A stretch of 64,000 nt of DNA from Takakia lepidozioides (GCA_030704615.1 CM060732.1:44807053-44871052); one strand, 5' to 3'. Positions 36,735-48,366 are shown, counted from the stretch's first letter. The notes: generated from the sequence alone by a model not told the origin. Numbers and translations are program-made.

Positions 36735-37115
36735 ATGGGATGAAGTCACACGTCTTATATGTACTAATGCAGCAGATACTACATATGTGCATTCGCGATA
36801 CCATGAGTAGAGGGTCCTCGCACTGCCTTCATGCATGTATGACGAGTGTTCCGTCACATTTGTGCAAAGGTGTGGGATCTGAGGAAGATAACCTCATTGC
36901 GAGAGGATGTTATCGTAACACTTTGTTTGATGGAGAATGAATTTCCTCCTTCATTCTTTGAGGTCATGACACATTTAGCATTGCATCTTATGGATGAGCT
37001 AGATACATGTGGCCCCGTCACCACACGGTGGATATTGTATCCAATGAAAAGGTACATGAATGACTTGAAGAATTATGTACCGAATATGACAAGGCCAGAA
37101 GCAAATTTTTTTTAA
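36735..37115 (+). pseudogene. CACTA (En/Spm) transposase DUF4218-domain fragment
   Basis: Across one frame change the plus strand reads MKSHVLYVLMQQIL (start), then from about 36,846 LREDVIVTLCLMENEFPPSFFEVMTHLALHLMDEL and GPVTTRW..YPMKRYMNDLKNYV. This order (KSHD-like, LMQQ, FPPSFF, HL..HL..E, GPV..RW.YP.ERY...LK.YVRN) is the hallmark of the DUF4218 domain found in plant CACTA transposon proteins. No TNP2 transposase core is visible, so this is a relic. It lies just left of the palindrome arrays. Confidence 0.75.
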
Positions 37116-37740
37116 TTTATTTATTTCTGCCTAGGCGTGGACGTGGCGAAATATTTTTGGGACTGAGTGCAGAGGTGACGACACGTACAATGTCCACCTA
37201 CACTCCACCTGGCTACATGTATAGCAAATATTATACAATATGTCGATTTTTTCACAACTTATATATATTACCCAAGTGACACTTATGTATTGTGGCAAAC
37301 TAGCTATCATGAAAAAATCAATTCAAGGTAGCACTTCGCGCATCATTGCCCAATCGCCCACTATTTAGCAAACTGGCACCACTGATACAAATGAAACAAC
37401 GCAGTTTTAGGCACCATAGCCCAATGCCACACATTAAATTGGCACTATTGTCATAAGATAGAAAACGAAGGAGACAGGCACCATAGCCCACTTAAATCAC
37501 GCATTCTAGCACTAGCCAAACAAGTCCAAAATGTTTCATAGCCACCAATATGGCATGAAGTGTGGAACAAATCCGGATATCTTATATAGATCGAGGGAAT
37601 CTCACTACACTTGCGCCCGGTTATCAGCGTCACGTTCGTCCATCAGCGTTAGGTCACGTCAGACCTGAAGGGACCTCCGTCATGTCAGGTTCGGGGAATA
37701 TTCTAGTAACGATAATACCAGGTAAAATACTGTCACTTAA
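37116..37740. other. Spacer between CACTA relic and palindrome array
   Basis: No gene was recognised. Several short words (GCACCA..TAGCCCA) recur at 37,375-37,490. Confidence 0.4.
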
Positions 37741-37801
37741 GCAGCCACGTCGCCGACACGGTGACAGTGGCAAATAAATTTTAAAAATTAACAAAATGAA
37801 C

Positions 37802-38724
37802 GCGACCGCCAATTATGGCGGTCGATTTATATTTTGAAATTAAAATATATATATCGACCGCCGTATTGGCGGTCGCTTCAATTCATTTTATAAAAAAAAA
37901 CAAGATTGGTGGTCGCATTGGTGGTCGCTTTATCTTTTGAAATAAAAAAAGAAATAGCGACCGTCATATTGGCGGTCGCTTCGATTTATTTTTGAACAAA
38001 AGCAAGATTGGCAGTCGCATTGGCTGTCACCAAATTTAAAAAAGAAAACAAGCGACTGTCGTATTGGCGGTCGCACAATTTTGCAAATATATACAAAACA
38101 AGCGACTGCCATATGGCGGTCAGATAATTTCAAAAATATATAAAAAAACAAGCGACCGCCATTTGGCGGTCACTTAATTTCAAAAATATATAGAAAAACA
38201 AACAACCGCCATATGGGGGTCGGTAAATTTAAAATTATATAAAAAAAACAAGCGACATATGAAAATAAAAGCGACTGCCACACCGGTGGTCGCTTATTTT
38301 AAAATAAAACAATAATTGCGACCGCCAAACTGGCGGTCGTTTAAATTTAATAATATATAAAATAAAAGCGACTACCAGCCTGGAGGTCGCTTAAACTTGA
38401 AAAAATAAGATTAAAAGCGGCTGCCTTACTGTCGATCGTGTTTTTTTTTTAATATTAAGAATAAAAGCGACCACCATATTGGCGGTCGCTTTATTTTAAA
38501 TATATAAACAAATGAAACGACCGCCATATCGGCAATCGCATTATATTTTGAAATAAAAAATAATAGCGACCGCCATACGAACGGTCGTTTAAATTTAAAA
38601 ATATACAAAATAGAAGTGACCGAAATATTGCACAAAATGAAAGGAAATAAAAGCGACCACAATAGTGGCGGTCGTTTGTTTTTCATTAAAAAAAAAAATA
38701 GTGACCGCAGTATTAGCGATCGCT
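37802..38724. repeat. Palindrome array 1 (GCGACCGCCA/TGGCGGTCGC, AT-rich spacers)
   Basis: About sixteen imperfect copies of GCGACCGCCA joined by 2-6 bases to TGGCGGTCGC recur roughly every 50-60 bp, separated by A/T-rich spacers of AAATAAAA-like sequence. The arms are rich in CpG; many copies carry CG-to-TG or CG-to-CA changes. The array lies immediately upstream of the hAT transposase pseudogene. Confidence 0.88.
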
Positions 38725-39169
38725 TAATTTCAAAATTATAACTAATATGGTTGTACCGCCTATTTCGGGTAGACGCTATTGGTTCGTCATTTATTCATTT
38801 CACTTTCATTTCACTTTCATCCTTCCTGGATTATATATAAGGGAGCAGGATCACCAAGCTCCTCATTTCTTTTGACGCAAATACTTGAGGTTGCTTTGGA
38901 TGTTCTCTTCCATTGAATGAGAGTGTAGCCCAAGAGGAGGGTGCGTACATTTTGCCGTTGTGGCTTCCACCGAAGCCACTTTAGCGGATTGTGTATAAAC
39001 TCAACACTACAACCCATATCGACCCACTTGGGTTGCTGACAGGTGTAGAAGTGTTGGGCTATCGCATTGCATTCTACATTCACAACACATTCATTTTATA
39101 GGTGACTATTTTTTGTTGTTTACATCACTAGGACCCAGGGGAGTGGATATTGGGTGAAGATGAGGGAGA

Positions 39170-41621
39170 AATGAAGTCCTTGGTATACGGCAATCCCGAA
39201 CACTGTCAGTGCCACTGGTAGTGTTGAGTGCAACCTATGTGGATTAAAACTTTCTTATCATAAAGATCGATTGTTCGCTCACATCGGCTATAGAGGTGTA
39301 AAGAGCACTGGGATGGGTTTATGCCCTAAAGCATCTATGTGGGTAAAAAACCACTTTGCCCAGTGTGGAGGCAATATTCCAATGACTCTGGATCTGGACA
39401 TGACTTCTAAGCAGAACACTTCATCTTCCCGTCAGGATCCCCAATTAGTACCCAATGCGACTTTTGTGAGGCTTCAGGTATCCTTTGACAAGTGGGTTGT
39501 GCCGGAGCAACACCTGCTTCAACACCTCTTTGTACCCCTACACTTCAATGGAGTAGAAGATTACAGCATTAATCCATGCAAGAAGGTCTTAACTTGTCTG
39601 CGAAAATACAGTTGGATAAAAAATGGGCGTAGTTTTTTTATGCCAACATACCATTTAATGTGGCAGCATTTGTTTCTTCCGTTAGAGCAACCTCGGAGTC
39701 TAGATCCATGTACGTACCTCCAACTTATCTCAATCTCCGCACAGGATTGCTAGAAGACGCCATGACCGAGCTTATCCAAAATATCAACGATAGGACGGGC
39801 GAGTGCATCAGAAAATATGGAAGCACTAAATATGCCGATGGTTGGAGTTATGTTACAAACAGATCATTATTCAATGTCATGCTTGCATGTCCAACTGGGA
39901 AATAATTCTTGGGATCGGTCGACACCAGCGGCGTGAAGAAAGATGGACGTTATCAATGTCAACTATTGACGAACTTCATCGAATGGGTCAGAAGTGATAG
40001 AATCGTGCAAATATGCACAGACAATGCCGTTAACATGAGAAACACTGCAGACATGTTGTTGGCATGTTATCACCATATGTACTATCAAGGTTGTGCTGCT
40101 TATATCCTTGACCTCTTTTTGGAAGATTGGGGAAAAGAACAGTGGGTGAAACAACTTGTCAAGCGAGCGAAGACCGTTGTGTTGTTCATCTGCACACACC
40201 ATATCCCTTTGGCAATATATAGGAGGCACAAACCCAAATACAGCCTCCGGAATCTAGACGAAACTCGTTTTGTCACTAACTTCTTAATGGTGGATCGGTT
40301 GGTGACGGTGAAGAGCAGTCTGGAGCACACCATCATTGATCCTCAATGGGACGCGTACACACAGACATTGCGGGATTCCAGAAAAGCCAAGTCATTGGGC
40401 AAAAGTCGAAAAGTTCGGGAGAGCATTCGTAGCGATGATTTCTAGAAGAAATGTGAAAATTTTGTTTATATGGTAGAGCCGGTGTTAATCGTCTTGCGGG
40501 AGTTTGATGGAAATCAACCAGTAACGGGCAAGGCATGGTTACTAATGCAAAATCTTGAGAAGCACGTTCAATCCTTGAGGCATTATCCCTTCTCGTTGGA
40601 AGCTGAATTTGCGGACAGTGCTGAGGATGCATTTTACAACCGTCGTTCAATGGTTCGAACGGACTTGCATTATGCGGGGGCTTTGCTCAATCTATTCTTG
40701 CTCAACAATAACATGCTCCGAGTCGACGCTGATGCCAAGGCTGGCCTCGTGCAAATGCTCATGCGACTGGCTCCGCCGAACATGGCAAAGAGAGCTATAT
40801 CCGAATATCAATGTTTCTCAGTTCGCCGCGACCCTTTTGAGGACATGCCGGATCCAAAAGAGCTCAATATGTTGTCACATGAATGGTGAGATTTGATCGG
40901 AGCTAGAGCAAGAACATTGGCTTCTATTGCAAAGTATATTCTTGCTCAAGTGTGCTCTGTCTTATCTTGCGAACGCAATTGAAGCAATTTTTTATTTGTT
41001 CACAACAAGATTCGCAATAGGTTGAATCTCGCGAAGGCTGACAAATTGGTGTACGTGTATACCAATTGCCGACTGCTACGTGAGAGAGCAGCAGATGATA
41101 CTACAGCATGGTATGAGAAAAATTTGCATTCCGAAGACTCTGCTTCTGAGGTAGATTCGATGAGTAACGATACTGAATCTCAGAGGGAATCATCTCAGAG
41201 GGAATTATCTGCCTCCGATAGTGAAGATAGATCCGATGATGCTCCCGAAAATGCGTATGACCCGTTTACGTTCACAGAAGATGATGCTTATATCCAGCCA
41301 ACCTTTGATGACCTTCTTGAGGGAGTACGTATCGCAGATAAAGATGAAGCTGCAATTATATCATCCCCAGAACACGGTCCTCAGAATGAAGTTGGGATCG
41401 ATCATTGCCCCCCACTACAGGCTGAAGCCACCAGTAGTGCCCCAGTGGAGCTTAGGGGTGATGAACTTCTAGGACCTAGCGACGTACATAACCATGTTCA
41501 TATAAACGATGGTGTTGAACCCATTGTACGGTCGACGGGACGGATCATGCCTCATCGATACGACCAGTTCCACCACAACACCAAAACCGATCCAGCTCTC
41601 CATCAACACAGCAGGCATTAA
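39170..41621 (+). pseudogene. hAT-superfamily transposase (DUF659 / dimerisation domain), decayed
   Basis: From about 39,230 there is a BED-like zinc finger (ECNLCGLKLSYHKDRLFAHI). A frame change falls near 39,650. From there a single frame runs to 41,621 and is broken only by TAA 39,903, TAG 40,443, TGA 40,887 and TGA 40,980. It contains DUF659 (TYLNLRTGLLEDAM, KYADGWSYVTNR, FLGSVDTSGVKKDGRY, VQICTDNAVNMRNTADML, GCAAYILDLFLED), a helical insertion (VEPVLIVLREFDG), and the hAT C-terminal dimerisation segment (YILAQVCSVLSCERN, then FVHNKIRNRLNLAKADKLVYVY). An acidic Ser/Asp/Glu tail follows. These are standard plant hAT features. Two of the TGA stops look like TGG-to-TGA changes. The conserved Trp-containing motif CERNW is broken at 40,980. 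Not functional as it stands. Confidence 0.88.
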
Positions 41622-42420
41622 GGAGCAACAGGGTTGATCTGTTTTCCACACGCACGCACCATTTTGCTGCATTGGATTGGGCGGAAGTTGAAGCCTCGGA
41701 TGATGACAACCTGCCACTACATTTCTACCTTAACCGACGTGTTGCGCAGTAGACCCGTGGTTCCTCACCTGCCGGACCATCTAATGTCGGTCCATTTCGG
41801 GCAGACCCCCTCCAGTACCTCCTTCGAGACCATCTTCGAATGCGTCTCAAGTCCATAAACGACAAAGAACAGTCTAACATTTCGTAGGCGATCGACCCAC
41901 AAACTGGCCAGATACTGTGGATGGTATTCAAGACCGGAGTGGGAGTTGACCTCAGATAGAACTAAATATGGTTCGAGGTCGCTTGCAGATTCAAAGACCT
42001 AGACATATGAGGTCGGATAGGGAAGACGATTCCAGCACTGAATGGTGGTGAAGTCGAGGGTAACTCGGACTTTCAGCCCATCGGAGCATGAGGATTAAGA
42101 TCTTTTTCGTCCCGCCGTCGAAGCAGTACAAGGAATTGAAGCAAAACAGCTCTAGGCATGATTCAACACATTTTTGTGGAGATGTTTATATTTCTGTAGT
42201 GAAGTAATACCAGTGTGATCATTGTCAGTATGAGTATTTGCATTGTTGTTGTGTATGTGTTGGGAAATAAAATATGTTGTCTACGTGTATACCAGCCAAA
42301 ATGTCGGCCAAAGACACAGTCACTTGCTCATGTTTCTGTTCGGTGATTTGCTTATGGAATGAAGAACAATTGTGCCAATGCTTTCAATTCTGCATTCATT
42401 TTTATTTTAATGCAGGGACC
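41622..42420. other. Spacer between hAT transposase and array 2
   Basis: The first part (to about 42,150) may hold a degraded continuation of the hAT protein tail. No gene motif was recognised. An AATAAA string stands at about 42,267. Confidence 0.4.
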
Positions 42421-43580
42421 GGCATCACTGGCGGTCGCATTTGTTTTTTATTCTTTGTAAATGCAACGAACGCGATGTAATAGCGGTCGTCTTTTGTTTT
42501 TTCGTAAATTTAGAGATCGCCAAAACTTTCGGTCGCTTGTTTTTTTAATTTTAGAAAATGGATCGACCGCCATATTTAGCGGTCGTTTTTTTGGATTTTT
42601 TAAATAGAGCGACCGCCAAGGTGGCGGTCGCTTCTATGAGGTGTGCCTTGCAGTGAGGTGGGGGGATAAGCTCCGACTCATTCTCCCGTCATTTCCATTA
42701 TTGGCGGTCGCTTGAAGTTTTTTTTTTTGGTAAATGTAGCGACCGCCGATACTGGCGGTCGCTGTGATTGTTCTTTTTAAAAATATAGCGACCGCCATTA
42801 CTGGTGGTCGCTTTTATATTTTTTTTGTAAAATGGAGCGACTGCCATTTGTGGTGGTCCATTTTTTTTGTTTTTTAAATAGAGCGACCGCCAAGGTGGCG
42901 GTCGCTTCTACGAGGTCTGCCTTACGCGTGGAGTGAGGAATGAGGCGGGGAGGGCTATATAAGCTCCGAGTCATTTTTCCCTCACTTCCATTACTGGCGG
43001 TCGCTGTAATTGTTCTTTTTTATAATGCAGCGATCACCATTACTGGCGGTCGCTTTTATTTTTTATTTTTCCAAAATGGAGCGACCGCCATTAGTGATGG
43101 TCATTTTTTTTAAATGGAGCGACCGTGGAGGTGCCTGTCGCTTCTACGAGGTCTGTCCTGCACGTGGACCGAGGAATGAGGCGGGGATATATTTTTTATA
43201 CATGCAGCGATCGCCATTAGTGGTGGTCGTTTTTATTTTAATTATTTTAGAAATGAAGTGACCACCATTACTGGCGGTCACTTTTTTTTTATTTGGAGGA
43301 AAATGGAGCGACCGCCATTACTGGCGGTCGCTGTAATTATTTTAGTTTTATAAATGACGATTTTATTTCAATTTCTTTGGAAATGAAATGACCGCCAGTA
43401 ATGGCGGTCGCTTTAATTCTTAATGTCACTATAAACGTAGCAACCGCCAATGCTGGCGGTTGCTTATTTATTTTATTTTCGGAAAATGGAGCGACCGCCA
43501 ATTCTGGCGGTCGTTTTTTTTTTTTTTTTTTTCTTACGAAAAATGGATCGACCACCAAGTGGGCGGTCGCTTCTAGAAGG
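42421..43580. repeat. Palindrome array 2 with higher-order repeat and TATA-like boxes
   Basis: The same palindrome as array 1, often near perfect (for example 42,608, 42,739, 42,882 and 43,304), with T-rich spacers. A larger unit is superimposed: palindrome, then CTTCTACGAGGTCTGCCTT, a GAGTGAGGAATGAGGCGGGG-like stretch and a TATATAAGCTCCGAGTCAT-like box. It recurs at about 42,608, 42,882, 43,121 (shortened) and 43,545. The boxes look like minimal promoters pointing right, but no gene starts directly after the last one. Confidence 0.85.
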
Positions 43581-43749
43581 TTTGCCTTGCGCATGACCCA
43601 ATGAATGAGAGGGGGGGGGTTTTATATAAGCTAAGGGAGGCTCATTCTCCCCTCACTTCCTCTCCACACAACTTCTGTGTGCGTGACATTTTATTATTCC
43701 ACGACACGTAGTCACGTGGAGAAAGAGGCCATTGGATGGGTGGGGGGAC

Positions 43750-43910
43750 TTCTTACATGGTACATTGAACATAATGGCCAAGTCTGAAAGCGAACCAAAA
43801 TCATTTTGATGGGCAACCATCCGTTGAGCCATTCATGGTATGTTGAACATAGCGGCAAAGATTGAAAGCAAACGAAAATCATTTGGATGGGAAACCATTC
43901 AATCGCCCGT
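43750..43910. repeat. Imperfect 78-bp tandem duplication
   Basis: CATGGTACATTGAACATA-like sequence at about 43,756 and CATGGTATGTTGAACATA at about 43,834 begin two diverged copies that continue through AAAATCATTTTGATGGG / AAAATCATTTGGATGGG. Confidence 0.75.
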
Positions 43911-43978
43911 TGAATGAATGGGGTTTGTCTCAGATTAAACCGGGATCTGTTACATGGTATGCCTTTAAAGTTCTTTTT

Positions 43979-44261
43979 GTAGTATCTCCTGCTTCGTAAT
44001 GTGGTGCTTCGTAATGTCCATTTTATCCAATATATCGATGTTCTCCACCTGGAACAGATCCACATATGTGTGCAGAAATCCTTAAATAAGCAAATGACCA
44101 TCTCCACTTTTATAAGCCTCATCCGCAGCTTCCAGTTTTGATGGTCATTTGGTTTTTTAAATATTTATATACGCATGTGTGGATATGTTCCAGATGGAGA
44201 ATATCAACATTTGAAAAATAAAAGTTGGAGAAGCATCTCATTACGAAGCAAGAGATATTAC
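43979..44261. repeat. Inverted repeat (about 122-bp arms, 37-bp loop)
   Basis: 43,979-44,102 and 44,140-44,261 are diverged reverse complements: GTAGTATCTCCTGCTTCGTA and ..ACGAAGCAAGAGATATTAC at the outer ends, GACCATC and GATGGTC at the inner ends, with matching TGTTCCAG-type blocks between. It is consistent with a small fold-back element. No protein is encoded. Confidence 0.78.
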
Positions 44262-44371
44262 AGAAGACCTCAACATGTTGAACATCTAGATGAAGAACCT
44301 TGTCCATCGTCGTTTGAAGCACTTCTGAAATGATCACATGTTCGTTGGTGGAAACTGATCTCGTAGGCCAC

Positions 44372-44555
44372 CACTACAGAAAAAGGGGGGGGGGGGGGGA
44401 AACAGCCCGGGCAGAGGTGAAGAACCAAATTTGCGACTCATGGGCGTCGCAAGGGCATTGCCAAAAAAACGTCGCAAATTTGCAACAAATGGGGGTCACA
44501 AATAGGTGAAACCGCGATTTGCGACGTCGACGCGATTTGCAACTCCTGGGCGTCG

Positions 44556-44614
<59 letters not shown>

Positions 44615-45396
44615 ACTCTGCAATACAGAATTAGCACCGTCCGGGGGTCACAAAGTGCGACGCCTGGACGTCGCAATTTAAGGGGGGTACATTTGAATTT
44701 AGGCAGAAAAATTTTGAATTTGAAATTTGAATTTCAAAAACTTGTGGACCATTGACTCCGGCGTTGACCATTAACTCCGGTTCTATCTAATGACGATATG
44801 TTCATTGTTCTACATATATCATGCAATGCATACTTGAACCTAAGACCTCCACGTTATAACATTTCTAAGTCACTACAGACTATCCAACACACCTACGTTA
44901 CATCTATGTATCACAAAAAACAATCTAAATATAAATAAATATATATATATATATATATGAAGATTTCCTTCAAGTTCCTTCTAAAGGGATCCCTCTTGTG
45001 ACGTCGAGGAGTGGCGACCTCCATAGCCTTAGTGCCCAGCCCGAGCCCCAGCGTCGTCGCCATTGTTGCACTCCCCACCGCCAGGCGCCCCAAGCTACGT
45101 CCTTGAGATGACCTAAGCTGACTACAACACCATTGCGACCTCCTCTGGTGACGCCGTTGCAACCCCTGGCGTCGCAGCGTTGGACGTCCCCGCAAGAAAA
45201 AAAAATCCGTCGCAGCGAGGACCCTATTTCCCCCTTCATGCCACCTAGCGACGGTTGGGTGTCGCAATGGTGTCGCAGCGGAGTATTGCGACGTCGGGGC
45301 ATCGCAAAAAACGTCGTGGGCTCGGCTTTGCGGGCTCAGCGCCGCGTAGGGCGTGGGGGCGCACTAACGTCGCAAACCCCCTCATTTGTTGTAGTG
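44372..45396. mobile_element. Non-autonomous CACTA (En/Spm) transposon with CAC target duplication
   Basis: It begins CACTACAGAAAAAG at 44,372 and ends TTTGTTGTAGTG at 45,396, the inverted CACTA terminus of plant En/Spm elements. The 3-bp flank CAC stands at 44,369-44,371 and again at 45,397-45,399, matching the family's 3-bp duplication. The subterminal 250-300 bp on each side repeat GCGACGTC / TTGCGAC / GTCGCAA words in both orientations, as expected for transposase-binding repeats. The inside has a run of 56 A (44,556-44,611) and an (AT)n run (44,937-44,960) and no transposase. Open frames across it are by-products of GC-rich repeats. Confidence 0.88.
44556..44611. repeat. Poly-A run (56 nt) inside the CACTA element
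   Basis: Uninterrupted adenines between subterminal repeats; the length may be unreliable in the assembly. Confidence 0.85.
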
Positions 45397-46138
45397 CACT
45401 TGATCTCGTACCCATCAAAGACTTCCGTAGGCCACATGGAACGGTTTATGCGATACATTTTCACAAATGCGATGTGATACATTTGTGAAATGGTATCACA
45501 TCAACCGTTTCATGTGGTCAATGCACCTCTTCCGCACCATGGCGAAATATTTGTCACTTGAAGGCACAAACACAAATAATCTGTGCAAACAATCTCAAGA
45601 ATCATATGTACTGCAAGGTGTTTCATACTACCGATGTTCATGTAGCTGAATTATTTAGGAATCGTTTTGCTACTCCCATTCCAACAACATCAGGCCCACT
45701 GGGACTGCCATATTTTGAATTCCGTATCAGCCACCACGGACATGAAAACAGGAACTTCGCACAAAATCTCCAATTTATTCAATTTATGGTGGGCCGTGGC
45801 TGCAGCCTGCAAGCTCGCCGGGGTAGCTGATACGTTCGTTTGAACATGACAATCTCAAATGACCTGATATTGTTGGCATGAGAATAGCAAAAAAAGTACT
45901 ACAGAATTCAGCTAGAGGAACAATAATAGCATGAAATACCTTACTGTAAATATGATTGTTGACATTGGTGACAACTCCAATCAATAAAGAACTCGCACCA
46001 TCAGTTGCGTTCCTGCAGCAGCACCGATCTCCCGAGTAAATAAAATTCCATTGTAAATAATAAATTGCATATGGTCGAACCTCACAGATGTCATGTCAAC
46101 AAAACCGGCCGTGTATTGTGTCGGTGCTTATAACTTCG
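45397..46138. other. Spacer between CACTA element and fold-back element
   Basis: No gene was recognised. A 20-bp-scale inverted word pair (TTTCACAAATG / CATTTGTGAAA) lies at about 45,457-45,490. 45,600-45,780 and 45,860-45,960 look like diverged inverted copies of one another. Confidence 0.4.
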
Positions 46139-46482
46139 AATGTTTCAATGTTTCTAACATGGTACTAAGAAAATGATATATTGGTTCCGTACGAGTTAGA
46201 TAACAAACGTTTCATATCTCATTCAAATGTCGATACTACATGAGTGACATGGATAAAAAACTAATATGTGTACATGCGACCTCCGGACATTTAAGTAGAC
46301 CATTCGCTGGACCTAGTATCAAATGTTCCGACCTCGGAGGTCGCATGTACCCCTATTAGTTTCCGATCCATGCCTCTCATGATAGTATTGCACATCCGAC
46401 TGAGATGTGGGACGTTTGTTATTTAACTCCTACAGAACTAATACATCGTTTCTCATAACCCTAGCGAAAACGTTGGAACATT
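46139..46482. mobile_element. Fold-back element (arms about 155-160 bp)
   Basis: 46,139-46,292 and 46,321-46,482 are reverse complements of each other with scattered differences. Near the centre, TACATGCGACCTCCGG faces CCTCGGAGGTCGCATGTA across a 28-bp loop. The outer tips AATGTTTCAA and TTGGAACATT match. No protein is encoded. It looks like a MITE-type hairpin element. Confidence 0.82.
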
Positions 46483-46849
46483 ACAAATATAAACAGTGAG
46501 ACAATACACAAACCATTTATGTTGCGATGACATGTGTCAGGGTCGAGCAAATGCAATGTAGTATTTACAATGAGACTTTATTTATTACATGCACGATCGA
46601 AATTGAGTTTTGTCTTCATAAAAGAACCATTGTACCGCCACAAATCTCATATCTATGAAACTATGGTCTACTCCGTTCTATATACGTCTTTCGGCTCAGG
46701 CCAATTGAATGGCTTGCCCATGAATCAAAGTACTACATGGACTAATGTGACTCTCTCATTATTGTTGTTGTTGTCGTACAACCTTTGTAGCATTGAATGC
46801 CAACAACCTCCCATAAATTGGTCTTTAAACATACTTTCATCATAATGAG

Positions 46850-47954
46850 CGCCGCCATTTATTCGTACTGCTATCTTCCCAATGGCAATGGCCTCCGTCA
46901 TTCGCATTGAAAACCGATGCAATATCTTTTTTCACCCACCATCTTTTCGCGAGTTCCCGGTCCAGCTTGTCTTGGTTTTTAAACTGGTACGGTGAGGCTT
47001 TGCGGATGCCCAATGGGGTAACTAAGCCCTAATCACACACCCCAATCTTGATCTCCTCAGTGTCATCCGGAAAATGCAACAAAATGTTGTCAGGGGAGAA
47101 GTCCGTTCTTGTGGACAGCATCCATGATACACACCAGTGCCCATGCAAGTTTATTGCGCACTTTCCGAAAACGAAGCAAGCGATTGCATTCTTACAACTC
47201 TGCTTCCGTTCCCCTTTGTTCCAAAATCACCCTGTTGTCCGAATCCATTTGCCCTTCATCTTTTCTTTCAAGGTTTAATGCGCGGGTTATCCCCCATTCT
47301 ACAGCGAGTGTAACCCTCACCTCATGTGCATTCACAGTAAATTATGAGATAACATAGGATACTAGACCTCATCATGTCCAAACACTCAAGTTTATGTGGT
47401 CCAAAGTCTTTTCTGGATTTGAGATAACTGGGTTGTTTTTTTTCCCGCTAGCGGGGTGTCCAACGCTCCGGTATTCTAGAATCGGCAACAATCCTACACT
47501 GACAGACCTTAACATACCCTTCTTCTTTGTAAGGGCCAATCTCTACAACCTTCGCACTAGTGTTCAGGTAATAAAGACTAGTTGTGTCTCCCCCGCCTGA
47601 TGACCCCGCCTCCCAAGGGACAACCCTAGTCGGGCAATGGGAATTCTGACTAGCCGAGCAAGCCCAATACTCGACACGCCGCATTAACTCAGCTTCGGCG
47701 GATGACACTCGACCCTCGGTTGTTCTACCCTTCCATGTCTTCATTAGCTGCTTTAAATTCCACGTGACATCTTTTGTCGTGCTTTGGATCCATCGATTGA
47801 ACTTCGGCTTGTCCCTGTTCGCCGTCCACTTAAACCGCCAAAAGCGTTCGTCATTTTCTCTCCATATCTGCTGGAAAAATCTGAAACCCCTCCCATCCAT
47901 GCCTGACATTCGGGTAGTCTGGCTTGTGGACCTGGCTATCCCGCTCGTGGGCAT
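46850..47954 (-). pseudogene. Protein-kinase-like pseudogene with N-terminal extension
   Basis: On the minus strand 47,954-47,448 is open for 168 codons: a basic, Trp-rich segment (FWRFKWTANRDKPKFNRWIQ, VTWNLKQLMKTWKG) followed by a possible kinase N-lobe (AKVVEIGPYKEEGYVKV, ADSRIPERW). Downstream, across frame changes and stops, come LAWALVCIMDAVHKN, a catalytic/Mg-loop-like DFSPDNILLHF, EIKIGVCD (in the position of the D-F/W-G loop) and RWWVKKDIASVF. The order N-lobe, HKN-D..PDN-LL, VCD-G fits a divergent protein kinase. The HRD-equivalent His is not intact. It lies between palindrome arrays 2 and 3 and points towards the hAT transposase. I do not know the family's role. Confidence 0.5.
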
Positions 47955-48366
47955 GTTTTCTCTTCCTCCGACCCACAGACAACCCCGCCCCAGAACTTGA
48001 ATTCACAACCCCCGACATTGTATAAACTTTTGCCCACTACCGGGGACAAAATCTCATAAAACGGCAATGGACGCGTGTGGATGGTGTTTTTTTGAGTTTC
48101 TGCAAAAAAAATTACAGCCGGAGATCATAAAATGGCAAAATGGTGATACGATGATTGGACCGTGAACAAAGGTGTGAGACTGACCAATACAAAACCTCCC
48201 CCCCCCAAATAATCACTTTTGCACCTCCCGTGGCAGTGCCAAGCAACGAAGTACCAAAAGGACTACGGGATGTCAAGGAACCGCACAGAGAGGGGCAAAG
48301 TGATCAGAAAATGAGGGGAGGTTATATAGGCGCCCATCAACCCCCCCGCCCAAAATGACATTATGC

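Noticed and set aside
37802..38724. Regularly spaced palindromes resembling a CRISPR array
   Set aside because: The host is a eukaryote with spliced genes, spacers are AT-rich and not unique in the CRISPR sense, repeats are degenerate, and no cas genes are present.
44519..44755. Lysine/phenylalanine-rich open frames in the CACTA element
   Set aside because: They are translations of the 56-nt poly-A run.
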